A stretch of 6,099 nucleotides of DNA from Absicoccus intestinalis (GTDB lineage: Bacteria; Bacillota_I; Bacilli_A; Erysipelotrichales; Erysipelotrichaceae): positions 1-6,099 of the forward strand of contig NZ_JALBUS010000033.1 of the NCBI RefSeq assembly GCF_033971885.1, written 5' to 3'. This document shows, in pieces, positions 1 to 5,940 of this stretch; position 1 is the stretch's first letter, and every line of letters begins with the position of its first letter. The translations under genes and the position numbers were made by a program. The notes beneath the pieces were generated by a model that saw only the letters and a list, made by a program, of their open reading frames with translations, was not told where the DNA came from and did not search any database.

Positions 1-2
1 AT

Positions 3-194
3 AATTTAGACTCCAATCTAGAATTTTTTAAAGTTCTTGGAGCAGCTCCAAAAACTCTAATTGAATTCACTAAAATTATCGGAGATTTATTGATGAATTG
101 GAATCCACTGTTTTATCTGACGCTTACTGTGCTAGTCCAATTTTCGATATTTTCCCAAGAAAGATTGTGTTCGTTTGTTGGTGGAACGAAATAG
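3..194 (+). CDS. Possible 3' end of an unrecognised gene, partial at the window edge
   Basis: Reading frame 3 of the + strand is open from the left edge to a TAG at 192-194, about 63 codons. The first 40 or so residues look protein-like (for example FFKVLGAAPKTLIEF and FTKIIGDLLMNW), with AT-rich codons like those of the real genes here. No domain is recognisable and the start lies outside the window. If real, its last 60 or so bases run antisense into the 3' end of the ABC ATPase gene, an unusually long convergent overlap. The overlapping part may therefore be read-through of a gene whose normal stop was lost. No T-tract terminator follows it. The other five frames of 1-131 are broken by stops. 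It could equally be a chance open frame, so this is a weak call based only on frame openness and residue composition. Confidence 0.25.
   Translation, partial: NLDSNLEFFKVLGAAPKTLIEFTKIIGDLLMNWNPLFYLTLTVLVQFSIFSQERLCSFVGGTK
30..58 (-). other. Hairpin downstream of the ABC operon
   Basis: Read on the minus strand, 58 to 30 folds into a stem of up to 13 pairs around a 3-nt loop at 43-45, with two of the pairs being G-U. On the + strand those two G-U positions become A-C mismatches, so the fold is better for minus-strand RNA, which would be the 3' tail of the ABC importer transcript. It is followed by an A-run rather than a U-run, so it is not a standard intrinsic terminator. It could protect the 3' end of the transcript or assist termination. 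It also lies inside the possible open frame on the other strand, so it may be fortuitous. Confidence 0.3.
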
Positions 195-893
195 TTCTTC
201 TGGCGTACCATTTTCAACAATGACACCTTTATCCATAAAGATCATACGATTGGATACATCATGGGCAAAAGTCATTTCATGGGTAACGATGACCATTGTC
301 ATTTTTTGTGCGGCCAAGTCTTTGATGACTTTTAAGATTTCCAAGGTCAATTCTGGATCCAATGCGGAAGTTGGTTCATCAAAGAAGAGAATTTTGGGAT
401 TGAGTGCCAATGCACGAGCAATGGAAACACGTTGTTGTTGACCACCTGATAACTGACTTGGATAGGCATCTTCTTTATCAGATAATCCCATTTGTGATAA
501 TAGTTTTCGTGCTTGGGCATATACTTCTTCCGAATTTCTTTTTTGGATTCGAATAGGTGCATCCGTAATATTCTTCATGACTGTAAAGTGAGGAAATAAA
601 TTAAAGTTTTGAAAAACAAGACCAAAATAGCTTAATGCCCTTTTCTGTTGTTGTTTGGACCCATATACCGCATGACCATTCATGCTCTTGACCACTTCAT
701 CTCCCACATAAGTTAAGGAGCCATCATCCATGGTTTCTAAAAATGTTGCACAACGAAGAAGGGTGCTTTTTCCCGATCCTGAAGGGCCAATGATCGAAAC
801 AACTTCTCCTTCATCGACCGATAAACTAATATCTTTTAAAACTTGGTTGTCACCGAAACTTTTCTTGATATGATTCATTTCTAAGATTTTCAT
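132..893 (-). CDS. Polar amino-acid ABC transporter, ATP-binding protein (GlnQ/HisP-like)
   Basis: This is the 253-residue cytoplasmic ATPase that drives the amino-acid importer encoded with it. All nucleotide-binding motifs are present: Walker A GPSGSGKST at residues 36-44, Q-loop Gln95 in GLVFQNFNLFPH, signature LSGGQQQR at 148-155, Walker B ILFFDEP at 168-174, D-loop SALD at 176-179, and switch His205 in VTHEM. FQNFNLFPH and the length match the polar amino-acid uptake (PAAT) ATPases. The chosen start is the ATG at 893. An AAGGAGG ribosome binding site at 903-909 lies 9 nt upstream and overlaps the permease stop codon, which suggests translational coupling. An in-frame GTG at 902 abuts the Shine-Dalgarno sequence and cannot be the start. 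The gene is last in the operon. The exact amino-acid substrate cannot be read from this subunit. Confidence 0.95.
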   Translation of the reverse strand: MKILEMNHIKKSFGDNQVLKDISLSVDEGEVVSIIGPSGSGKSTLLRCATFLETMDDGSLTYVGDEVVKSMNGHAVYGSKQQQKRALSYFGLVFQNFNLFPHFTVMKNITDAPIRIQKRNSEEVYAQARKLLSQMGLSDKEDAYPSQLSGGQQQRVSIARALALNPKILFFDEPTSALDPELTLEILKVIKDLAAQKMTMVIVTHEMTFAHDVSNRMIFMDKGVIVENGTPEELFRSTNKRTQSFLGKYRKLD

Positions 894-907
894 CGTGCCC
901 ACCCTCC

Positions 908-1567
908 TTAGTCATAATAACGCATGCGTTTTTCGAAATATTCCATGATGGTAGCCACAATAAAGTTGAAAATGTAGTAGAAAATAGCAGCAGCTACAAA
1001 TGGAATCATGCTCTTAAAGCTAGCAGCCAAGGCTTTTGCCTCAGTGAACATTTCCATATAAGCAATCGAATAAGCCAATGATGTATCCTTGACCAAGGTG
1101 ATGATCTCATTGGTCAAGGCAGGCAAGATGCGCTTTAAGACCTGAGGAAAGATGATCGTAAAGAATGTTTGAGTCCGACTATAGCCTAATACTTTAGCCG
1201 CTTCATATTGACCTTTAGGCATTGATTCAATACCACTTCGATATATTTCCGCAAAATAAGCGGCATAATTTAAAGCAAACGCAATAATGACGGCTACACC
1301 TCGATATGCCGGTGTAATACTTATATCAAATAAGTAGTAGGGACCAAAATAAACAACTAAGAGTTGCAACATCAATGGTGTTCCACGCATGATAGAAATA
1401 TAGATCTTGACAATGGTTTGAAGGATTCGATTTTTTGACATTCGTCCAAACGCAATCAATAATCCTAAAGGAAGAGAAAATAAAAGCGTTAATAAAAAGA
1501 TTTGAATGGTGGTGCCCATTCCACCAATAAGCTGTTGGAAAGACTCCATCAAACTAATTGTTTCCAT
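908..1567 (-). CDS. Polar amino-acid ABC transporter, permease (HisM/GlnP family)
   Basis: This 219-residue integral membrane protein forms the translocation channel of the importer, probably as a homodimer because only one permease gene is present. Hydrophobic segments lie near residues 20-42, 63-82, 88-108, 140-158 and 186-207, the usual five-helix layout of the family. Family motifs are RGTPLMLQLL at 61-70 and the EAA loop YEAAKVLGYS at 121-130, whose Glu-Ala-Ala and Gly128 contact the ATPase. The length is normal for the family. The start is the ATG at 1567, with AAGGAG at 1574-1579 six bases upstream. It follows the receptor gene after a 54-nt gap containing a hairpin, and precedes the ATPase gene closely enough that the ATPase ribosome binding site overlaps its stop codon. 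Confidence 0.95.
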   Translation of the reverse strand: METISLMESFQQLIGGMGTTIQIFLLTLLFSLPLGLLIAFGRMSKNRILQTIVKIYISIMRGTPLMLQLLVVYFGPYYLFDISITPAYRGVAVIIAFALNYAAYFAEIYRSGIESMPKGQYEAAKVLGYSRTQTFFTIIFPQVLKRILPALTNEIITLVKDTSLAYSIAYMEMFTEAKALAASFKSMIPFVAAAIFYYIFNFIVATIMEYFEKRMRYYD

Positions 1568-1594
1568 AATTGGCTCCTTTCTTACAAATTGAAA

Positions 1595-1611
1595 CCAGGC
1601 AGATTGCCTGG
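1595..1611 (-). terminator. Intercistronic hairpin between receptor and permease genes
   Basis: A perfect 7-bp inverted repeat, CCAGGCA (1595-1601) and TGCCTGG (1605-1611), has a 3-nt loop. In the direction of the operon (minus strand) it is preceded by six A residues and followed by an interrupted U-stretch (UUUCAAUUU), so it should act as a leaky terminator or a 3' stability element just after the receptor stop codon. Such elements commonly raise receptor mRNA over permease and ATPase mRNA. On the + strand the same hairpin is followed by TTTTTT and would look like a full terminator, but no + strand gene ends there. Confidence 0.6.
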
Positions 1612-1621
1612 CTTTTTTGAA

Positions 1622-2428
1622 TTAATCAGCACTCAATACAACGACATTATCGCCAAAGTATTTTTCGGATAACTTCGCATAGGTGCCATCTTTGACCATT
1701 TTTTTCATGGCTTTCTGAACCTTGTCACGAAGTTTGGTATTTCCCTTTTCAAAACCAACCGCATATTGTTCTTGGCTCAGCTTGTCATCCAGGATCTTGA
1801 ATTGGTCTTTACCCTTGGTTTGATCCAAAGCAACAAAGTAATCCATCGCAACGGCATCGGCTGCACCAGAATCGAGATCCATCATAGCGGTGTTATAGTC
1901 AGCTACCGAAGTATATTGTGCAAAAGAAGATTTTAGATCTTTATCATCATTGATAGCCGTTTCGGCACTCGATTCTTTTTGAACTTCGACATTTTTATCT
2001 TTTAAATCAGCCATGGTATTGATACCGGAATCCGACTTTACGACAAAGACTTGATAATTATTCATGTATGGTTCTGTCCATGTGTATTTCTTTTCACGTC
2101 CATTGATGGTGAAACCATTCCAGATGCAATCGATGGTTCCAGATTCCAATTCCATGTCTTTGGAATCCCAATCGATCGGTTGTAACTTGATATCAACGCC
2201 CATTTCTTTGGCACAAGCTTTTGCGGCTTCAATATCAAAACCAACATATTTCCCTTTTTTGTTTTTATAGCCAAAAGGCGGGAAATTTTGATCAAAACCA
2301 ACCACTAAAACGGAATCATCATTTTTACTTGCGGTCTTGTCACTCTTTGAACTACTTCCACAAGCAGATAAACCAAGACTCAATCCAGCCACAAGTACCA
2401 ATGCCATAATTTTATTGAATATTTTCAT
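1622..2428 (-). CDS. Amino-acid ABC transporter, substrate-binding lipoprotein (SBP_bac_3 family)
   Basis: This is the extracytoplasmic receptor that captures the amino acid and delivers it to the permease. It has 268 residues. The N-terminus is a lipoprotein signal: Lys-rich start, hydrophobic stretch at about 8-20, and lipobox LSAC with lipidated Cys23, followed by a Ser/Lys/Asp linker typical of Gram-positive lipoproteins. The mature domain shows family-3 features: VGFDQNFPPFGY at 43-54, GFDIEAAKACAKEMG at 63-77, GTIDCIWNGFTINGREKKY at 97-115 including Arg111, the position that usually binds the ligand carboxylate, then WTEPY at 117-121 and MVKDGTYAKLSEKYFGD near the C-terminus. The start is the ATG at 2428, with AAGGGAG at 2437-2443 eight bases upstream. 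It is the first gene of its operon. The ligand (glutamine, cystine, arginine or another) cannot be assigned from sequence alone. Confidence 0.95.
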   Translation of the reverse strand: MKIFNKIMALVLVAGLSLGLSACGSSSKSDKTASKNDDSVLVVGFDQNFPPFGYKNKKGKYVGFDIEAAKACAKEMGVDIKLQPIDWDSKDMELESGTIDCIWNGFTINGREKKYTWTEPYMNNYQVFVVKSDSGINTMADLKDKNVEVQKESSAETAINDDKDLKSSFAQYTSVADYNTAMMDLDSGAADAVAMDYFVALDQTKGKDQFKILDDKLSQEQYAVGFEKGNTKLRDKVQKAMKKMVKDGTYAKLSEKYFGDNVVVLSAD

Positions 2429-2462
2429 TGTTCGCTCTCCCTTATATTCATATACATAGTAG

Positions 2463-2471
2463 ATTTTACCA
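2463..2471 (-). promoter_or_regulatory. Extended -10 promoter of the amino-acid ABC operon
   Basis: On the minus strand the sequence TGG-TAAAAT is an extended -10 element (TGn followed by a 5/6 match to TATAAT), giving a predicted start of transcription near 2456, about 28 nt before the receptor start codon. The hexamer 17 bp upstream (2486-2491, ACCACA) is a poor -35, which is compatible with an extended -10 promoter or with activation. Directly upstream lies a CodY-box-like sequence. No other good -10 was seen in the gap. Confidence 0.55.
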
Positions 2472-2492
2472 TAAATGAATGGGAATGTGGTT

Positions 2493-2507
2493 TTTTTTCA
2501 GAAAAGA
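2493..2507. promoter_or_regulatory. CodY-box-like palindrome next to the ABC promoter
   Basis: The core TTTTCAGAAAA (2495-2505) is an exact match to the centre of the CodY consensus AATTTTCWGAAAATT, and 11 of 15 positions match overall. It sits immediately upstream of the predicted -35 position of the amino-acid transporter promoter. CodY is known to control amino-acid uptake genes in many Bacillota. Whether this organism encodes CodY is unknown from the window, and short A/T-rich palindromes also arise by chance. Confidence 0.4.
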
Positions 2508-2508
2508 G

Positions 2509-2524
2509 TTTCACTTTCGTGAAA
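2509..2524. promoter_or_regulatory. Inverted repeat midway between the divergent promoters
   Basis: TTTCAC (2509-2514) and GTGAAA (2519-2524) form a 6-bp perfect inverted repeat separated by TTTC. It is centred about 60 bases upstream of both predicted transcription starts, which suits an activator site or a shared operator for the divergent genes. No specific regulator can be named. Confidence 0.35.
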
Positions 2525-2528
2525 ACAC

Positions 2529-2543
2529 AATTTTCAGTATTGT
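2529..2543. promoter_or_regulatory. Second CodY-box-like sequence, near the gpmI promoter
   Basis: AATTTTCAG (2529-2537) matches the left nine positions of the CodY consensus exactly. The right arm is degenerate, for 11 of 15 matches in total. It overlaps the -35 region of the predicted gpmI promoter and lies 36 bases from the first CodY-like site. It is weaker than the first because the symmetry is lost. Confidence 0.25.
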
Positions 2544-2556
2544 TATGGCATTTTTG

Positions 2557-2565
2557 TGATAGAAT
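2557..2565 (+). promoter_or_regulatory. Extended -10 promoter of gpmI
   Basis: TGA-TAGAAT is a TGn extension followed by a 5/6 match to TATAAT, and places the transcription start near 2572, about 20 nt before the gpmI ATG, leaving a short leader that carries only the ribosome binding site. There is no convincing -35 hexamer 16-18 bp upstream, as in the ABC promoter on the other strand. Confidence 0.55.
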
Positions 2566-2592
2566 AAAAACGACAAATTGGAGGAATTTAAA

Positions 2593-4167
2593 ATGGAAAA
2601 AAGACCTGTAGTTTTGGTTGTCATGGATGGTATGGGTTTAGCTGAAACGCATTTAGGCAATGCCGTTCAACAAGCACATAAACCAACCTTGGATTACTTA
2701 TATGCAAGTTGTCCACATACTCGTTTGCGTGCACATGGTTTAGCTGTTGGTTTGCCAACCGATGGTGATATGGGAAATAGCGAAGTTGGTCATAATGCCA
2801 TTGGTTGTGGTCAAATTTATTCACAAGGTGCAAAATTGGTGAATGAAAATATCGATTCTGGTGAAATCTTCCATTCAAAAGCATGGAAAGAATTAGTTGC
2901 TTTTTGTAAAGATGGTCATAAGATGCATTTTATTGGTTTATTGAGTGATGGAAATGTCCATTCTCATATCAATCATTTAAAGGCTTTGATCAAACAAGCA
3001 AAAGCGGAAGGCATTCATGAAGTTCGTGTTCATGCATTATTGGACGGGCGTGATGTACCTGATACAAGTGCATTGACGTATGTAGATGATATTGAAAATT
3101 TCATGGGTGAATTAAATGATGATACGTTCCATGCATGTATTGCCAGTGGTGGTGGACGTATGCAAATTACGATGGACCGTTATGAAGCCGATTGGTCCAT
3201 GGTTGAAAAAGGATGGCGCATTCATGTACAAGGTGAAGGTCGCAAATTTGCATCCGCAACCGAAGCCATTGAAACCTATCGTAAAGAATTAGGTGTGATC
3301 GATCAAGATCTTCCTGGATTCGTCGTTGCCAAAGATGGAGAACCTGTTGGTACGATCGATGATGGCGATAGCGTGATTTTATTTAACTTCCGTGGAGATC
3401 GTGCCCAAGAAATTTCACGTGCTTTTGATGGCGATGCATCGTTTGATAAATTTGATCGTGTCAAAGTACCAAATGTTAAATTTGCAGGTATGTTACAATA
3501 TGATGCCGATCTTCAAATTCCTAAGATGTATTTGACGGAACCACCAAAAATCAAATACACATTGACAGAAGAATTATGCAAACATGGCATTCGTGAATAT
3601 GCTATCAGTGAAACCCAAAAATATGGTCATGTGACATACTTCTGGAATGGTAACCGTTCGGAAAAATTTGATGAAGACTTAGAAACGTATGTAGAAATCA
3701 AATCCGATGTCGTTCCATTTGAGCAACGTCCTTGGATGAAATCAGCAGAAATTACAGATGAATTATGTGCAGCCATTGAAAGTGGTAAATATGATTTCTT
3801 GCGTACGAACTATCCAAATGGCGATATGGTTGGACATACAGGTAGTTTAACTTCAACCATCATTGGGGTTGAAGCCGTGGATCTTGGTTTACAACGTGTC
3901 ATGGAATCGGTTAAGAAAGTCAATGGTGTGTTGTTGATCACAGCGGATCATGGAAATGCGGATGAAATGTATCAAGCACCAAAAGAAGGACAACCTTTGA
4001 AAGCAAAAACATCCCATACATTGAATCGTGTTCCGTTCATTGTTTACAATGCAAAATGTAAATTAAAAACAGATGATAACTTAGGATTAAGCAATATCGC
4101 AGCTACAGTTGCTGATTTCTTAGGCATTGAACCAAATGAACATTGGAACGAATCTTTATTGAAATAA
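2593..4167 (+). CDS. gpmI: 2,3-bisphosphoglycerate-independent phosphoglycerate mutase (plant-like type)
   Basis: This cytoplasmic enzyme interconverts 3- and 2-phosphoglycerate in glycolysis and gluconeogenesis through a phosphoserine and two metal ions, usually Mn. It has 524 residues, slightly longer than the common ~510. Alkaline-phosphatase-fold metal and catalytic residues are all visible: Asp12 in MDGMG, catalytic Ser63 in MGNSEVGH, Asp411 and His415 in NGDMVGHTG, Asp452 and His453 in TADHGNADEM, and His475 in TSHTLNRVPF. Substrate-domain motifs include LLDGRDVPD at 149-157, SGGGRMQITMDRYEADW at 185-201, NFRGDR and HVTYFWNGNRS at 346-356. The last of these, with GLPTDGDMGNSEVGHNAIG, resembles plant and trypanosomatid enzymes more than Bacillus or E. 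coli GpmI. The start is the ATG at 2593 after GGAGG at 2580-2584. A TTG at 2578 is in frame, but the Shine-Dalgarno sequence lies downstream of it. The gene stands alone, without gap, pgk, tpi or eno. Confidence 0.95.
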   Translation: MEKRPVVLVVMDGMGLAETHLGNAVQQAHKPTLDYLYASCPHTRLRAHGLAVGLPTDGDMGNSEVGHNAIGCGQIYSQGAKLVNENIDSGEIFHSKAWKELVAFCKDGHKMHFIGLLSDGNVHSHINHLKALIKQAKAEGIHEVRVHALLDGRDVPDTSALTYVDDIENFMGELNDDTFHACIASGGGRMQITMDRYEADWSMVEKGWRIHVQGEGRKFASATEAIETYRKELGVIDQDLPGFVVAKDGEPVGTIDDGDSVILFNFRGDRAQEISRAFDGDASFDKFDRVKVPNVKFAGMLQYDADLQIPKMYLTEPPKIKYTLTEELCKHGIREYAISETQKYGHVTYFWNGNRSEKFDEDLETYVEIKSDVVPFEQRPWMKSAEITDELCAAIESGKYDFLRTNYPNGDMVGHTGSLTSTIIGVEAVDLGLQRVMESVKKVNGVLLITADHGNADEMYQAPKEGQPLKAKTSHTLNRVPFIVYNAKCKLKTDDNLGLSNIAATVADFLGIEPNEHWNESLLK

Positions 4168-4176
4168 TGATTCAAG

Positions 4177-4200
4177 AGCCATCTTCGGATGGCTTTTTTT
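4177..4200 (+). terminator. Intrinsic terminator of gpmI
   Basis: A 7-bp stem AGCCATC (4177-4183) and GATGGCT (4188-4194) encloses a UUCG tetraloop closed by a C-G pair, an especially stable hairpin. It is followed by an uninterrupted run of T to 4200. It begins 9 nt after the gpmI stop codon and should insulate the sorbitol operon from gpmI transcription. Confidence 0.92.
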
Positions 4201-4302
4201 GTGCAAAAACTTTCATATAGAAGAAATAACTTTTAAATAATGGTTCATTAATTGATGGGAAATGAAATAAATCCCAATATACGGTACAAATCCTAAAAAT
4301 TG

Positions 4303-4331
4303 TTGACTTCACCCGAAAGAAATGAAATACT
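4303..4331 (+). promoter_or_regulatory. Housekeeping promoter of srlAE
   Basis: TTGACT (4303-4308, 5/6 match to the -35 consensus) is separated by 17 bp from AATACT (4326-4331, 4/6 match to the -10), with a TGn extension at 4323-4325. The predicted start is near 4338, about 48 nt before srlA. The stretch between the gpmI terminator and this promoter (4201-4302) is A/T-rich and holds no gene that I can see. Confidence 0.65.
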
Positions 4332-4345
4332 GAACTCGTAAAAAA

Positions 4346-4361
4346 ATGAAAGGCCTTTCAT
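4346..4361. promoter_or_regulatory. Perfect 16-bp palindrome, cre-like operator candidate
   Basis: ATGAAAGGCCTTTCAT is perfectly self-complementary with no spacer, so it suits a dimeric protein-binding site better than an RNA hairpin. It lies about +9 to +24 from the predicted srlA transcription start and just before the ribosome binding site, a position suited to repression or roadblock. It fits the catabolite-response consensus WTGNAANCGNWNNCAW at every defined position except the centre, where CG is GC. The binder may be CcpA, another LacI-type protein, or a different regulator. Confidence 0.55.
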
Positions 4362-4385
4362 AAATGTGAGGAGGAAGAAAATAAC

Positions 4386-4907
4386 ATGGAAGTACTATCA
4401 AGTATTGCCCAAGGATTTATGAGTTTGTTCACCGCTGGTGGAAAAACATTTACAGGATGGGTCACAGGCATCATTCCAATGATCGTTTGCTTACTGACAT
4501 TTATGAATTCAATCATCAAACTCGTTGGAGAAGATCGTGTCAATCGGTTTACAGCCAAACTAACCAAACACGCAATCTTACGCTATACATTGATGCCAAT
4601 GATTGGCTTGATCTTTTTAGGAAATCCAATGGGATATTCCGTTATGCGTTTTTGTGAGGAAAAAGATAAACCAGCCATGTTTGATGTTGTGGCTACATTT
4701 GCACACCCCGTTACCGGTTTGTTCCCCCATGCCAATGCGGGTGAATTATTTGTGTATATGGGAATTGCCACAGGTATCAAAGAACTAGGCTTGCCATTGG
4801 GAGATCTTGCCATTCGTTATTTTATTGCCGGTATTGTATTGTGTGCCATTCGTGGTTATATCACCCAAGGCATTTATTTACATTTGACAGCGGCAGAAAG
4901 AGGATAA
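4386..4907 (+). CDS. srlA: PTS glucitol/sorbitol-specific IIC component
   Basis: This 173-residue membrane subunit of the glucitol/sorbitol phosphotransferase system (Gut family) takes up sorbitol together with SrlE while it is phosphorylated to sorbitol 6-phosphate. It aligns from memory along its length with E. coli SrlA (187 residues): FTGWVTGIIPMIVCLLTFMN at 22-41, LGNPMGYSVMRF at 78-89, the HPVTGLFPHANAGELFVYMG stretch at 107-126, and GLPLGDLAIRYFIAGIV at 135-151. Hydrophobic segments lie at about 25-47, 66-85, 119-133 and 141-160. The C-terminus is about 14 residues shorter than in E. coli, which is unlikely to matter. The start is the ATG at 4386, with AGGAGG at 4369-4374, a slightly long 11-nt spacing. 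It is first in the operon, 4 nt ahead of srlE. Confidence 0.93.
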   Translation: MEVLSSIAQGFMSLFTAGGKTFTGWVTGIIPMIVCLLTFMNSIIKLVGEDRVNRFTAKLTKHAILRYTLMPMIGLIFLGNPMGYSVMRFCEEKDKPAMFDVVATFAHPVTGLFPHANAGELFVYMGIATGIKELGLPLGDLAIRYFIAGIVLCAIRGYITQGIYLHLTAAERG

Positions 4908-4911
4908 GAAA

Positions 4912-5910
4912 ATGGCATATAAAACTATTAAGATCACAAAAGGTAGTGCTGGATTTGGTGGACCCTTGATCATCGAACCCAATGAAAAAAAGAATAAAGT
5001 ATTGTGTGTAACGGGCCAACAAATCAGTCCCGTTGCCCAAAAAATTGCTGAAATGACTGGTTGTGAATTGGTGGATGGATTTAAGACAACCGTTCCCGAT
5101 GATGAAGTGGCAGTCGCTGTTGTCAACTGTGGTGGTACGGCACGTTGCGGTGTCTATCCAAAGAAACGCATCATGACCGTCAATGTCGAACCGGTTGGTG
5201 CTGTCGGTCCATTAGCCATGTATATCACACCAGATATCTATGTATCGGATGTAAAAGAGAGCAACTTAGCGTATACGAATGAAACGAATACATCCACTGT
5301 ACAAACAGTAGCCACTACGGATGGTCCAAAGTCCAAAGAACAAGCCAAAGCCGAAGTGGCAGCAGTCCAGGAAGAAAAGAAACCAGGCGTGGTTACGCGA
5401 ATTGGTATTGGTGTAGGACATGTCGTCAATAAGTTCTTTGCGGCTGGTCGTGATTCGATTGATATGGTCATTCGTAATATCTTACCATTCATGGCTTTCA
5501 CATCGACTTTGTTGGGTATCATTTCTGCCAGTGGATTGGGAAATGTTATTGCTCATACCATCAGTCCATTGTGTTCGACATTGCCCGGTATGATCGCAAT
5601 TTCCTTTATTTGTGGATTGCCATTCTTGTCACCCATTCTTGGTCCAGGAGCTGTCATCGCTCAAGTTGTTGGAACTTTATTAGGAGCAGAATTCTCAAAA
5701 GGAAATATTCCTCCACAATATTCATTGCCAGCTTTGTTTGCTATCAATGCACAAGTTGGATGTGACTTCATTCCCGTAGGTTTGTCCTTGGGAGAAGCGG
5801 AACCAGATACCATTGAAATGGGTGTTCCAGCTGTGTTGTATTCGCGTATCATCACTGGTCCTATTGGTGTACTGGTTGGTTTCTTATTCAGTATTGGTTT
5901 GTATGCGTAA
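4912..5910 (+). CDS. srlE: PTS glucitol/sorbitol-specific IIBC component
   Basis: This 332-residue subunit carries the phosphoryl-transfer IIB domain and the second half of the membrane IIC channel. The IIB domain (about 1-115) has GSAGFGGPL at 11-19, DGFK at 55-58 and NCGGTARCGVYPKKRI at 72-87. One of Cys73 or Cys79 should be the phosphorylated cysteine, and both are conserved with E. coli SrlE. A polar Thr/Ala/Glu/Lys-rich linker spans about 116-160. The IIC part includes GRDSIDMVIRNILPFMAF at 179-196, GLPFLSPILGPGAVIAQVVG at 235-254, NIPPQYSLPALFAINAQVG at 265-283 and CDFIPVGLSLGEAEPD at 284-299. The length is close to E. coli SrlE (319). The ATG at 4912 follows srlA by 4 nt with an AGAGGA ribosome binding site inside the srlA end, so the two are co-translated. 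No IIA (srlB) follows. Confidence 0.94.
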   Translation: MAYKTIKITKGSAGFGGPLIIEPNEKKNKVLCVTGQQISPVAQKIAEMTGCELVDGFKTTVPDDEVAVAVVNCGGTARCGVYPKKRIMTVNVEPVGAVGPLAMYITPDIYVSDVKESNLAYTNETNTSTVQTVATTDGPKSKEQAKAEVAAVQEEKKPGVVTRIGIGVGHVVNKFFAAGRDSIDMVIRNILPFMAFTSTLLGIISASGLGNVIAHTISPLCSTLPGMIAISFICGLPFLSPILGPGAVIAQVVGTLLGAEFSKGNIPPQYSLPALFAINAQVGCDFIPVGLSLGEAEPDTIEMGVPAVLYSRIITGPIGVLVGFLFSIGLYA

Positions 5911-5940
5911 GTAAGTCGCATGTAAATATATTCTCTTCTT

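Noticed and set aside
30..58. Hairpin as an intrinsic terminator of the ABC operon
   Set aside because: On the minus strand the stem is followed by an A-run, not a U-run, so it is kept only as a hairpin of uncertain role.
175..441. Open frame on the + strand inside the ATPase gene
   Set aside because: It is antisense to a clearly conserved ATPase gene, has no recognisable domain and no credible ribosome binding site.
900..902. GTG start for the ABC ATPase
   Set aside because: It directly abuts the AAGGAGG ribosome binding site, leaving no spacing. The ATG at 893 is correctly placed and gives the usual family N-terminus.
2578..2592. Upstream in-frame TTG start for gpmI
   Set aside because: The GGAGG ribosome binding site lies at 2580-2584, downstream of this codon and correctly spaced for the ATG at 2593. 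The five extra residues have no counterpart in the family.
4259..4329. 11-base direct repeat GAAATGAAATA at 4259-4269 and 4319-4329, 60 bp apart
   Set aside because: The sequence is low in complexity and A-rich, and the second copy overlaps the extended -10 element. A chance repeat is likely without comparative support.
4583..4813. Open frame antisense to srlA (and similar ones antisense to srlE at 5238-5522 and 5661-5921)
   Set aside because: These mirror the codon pattern of strongly conserved PTS genes and show no domain of their own.
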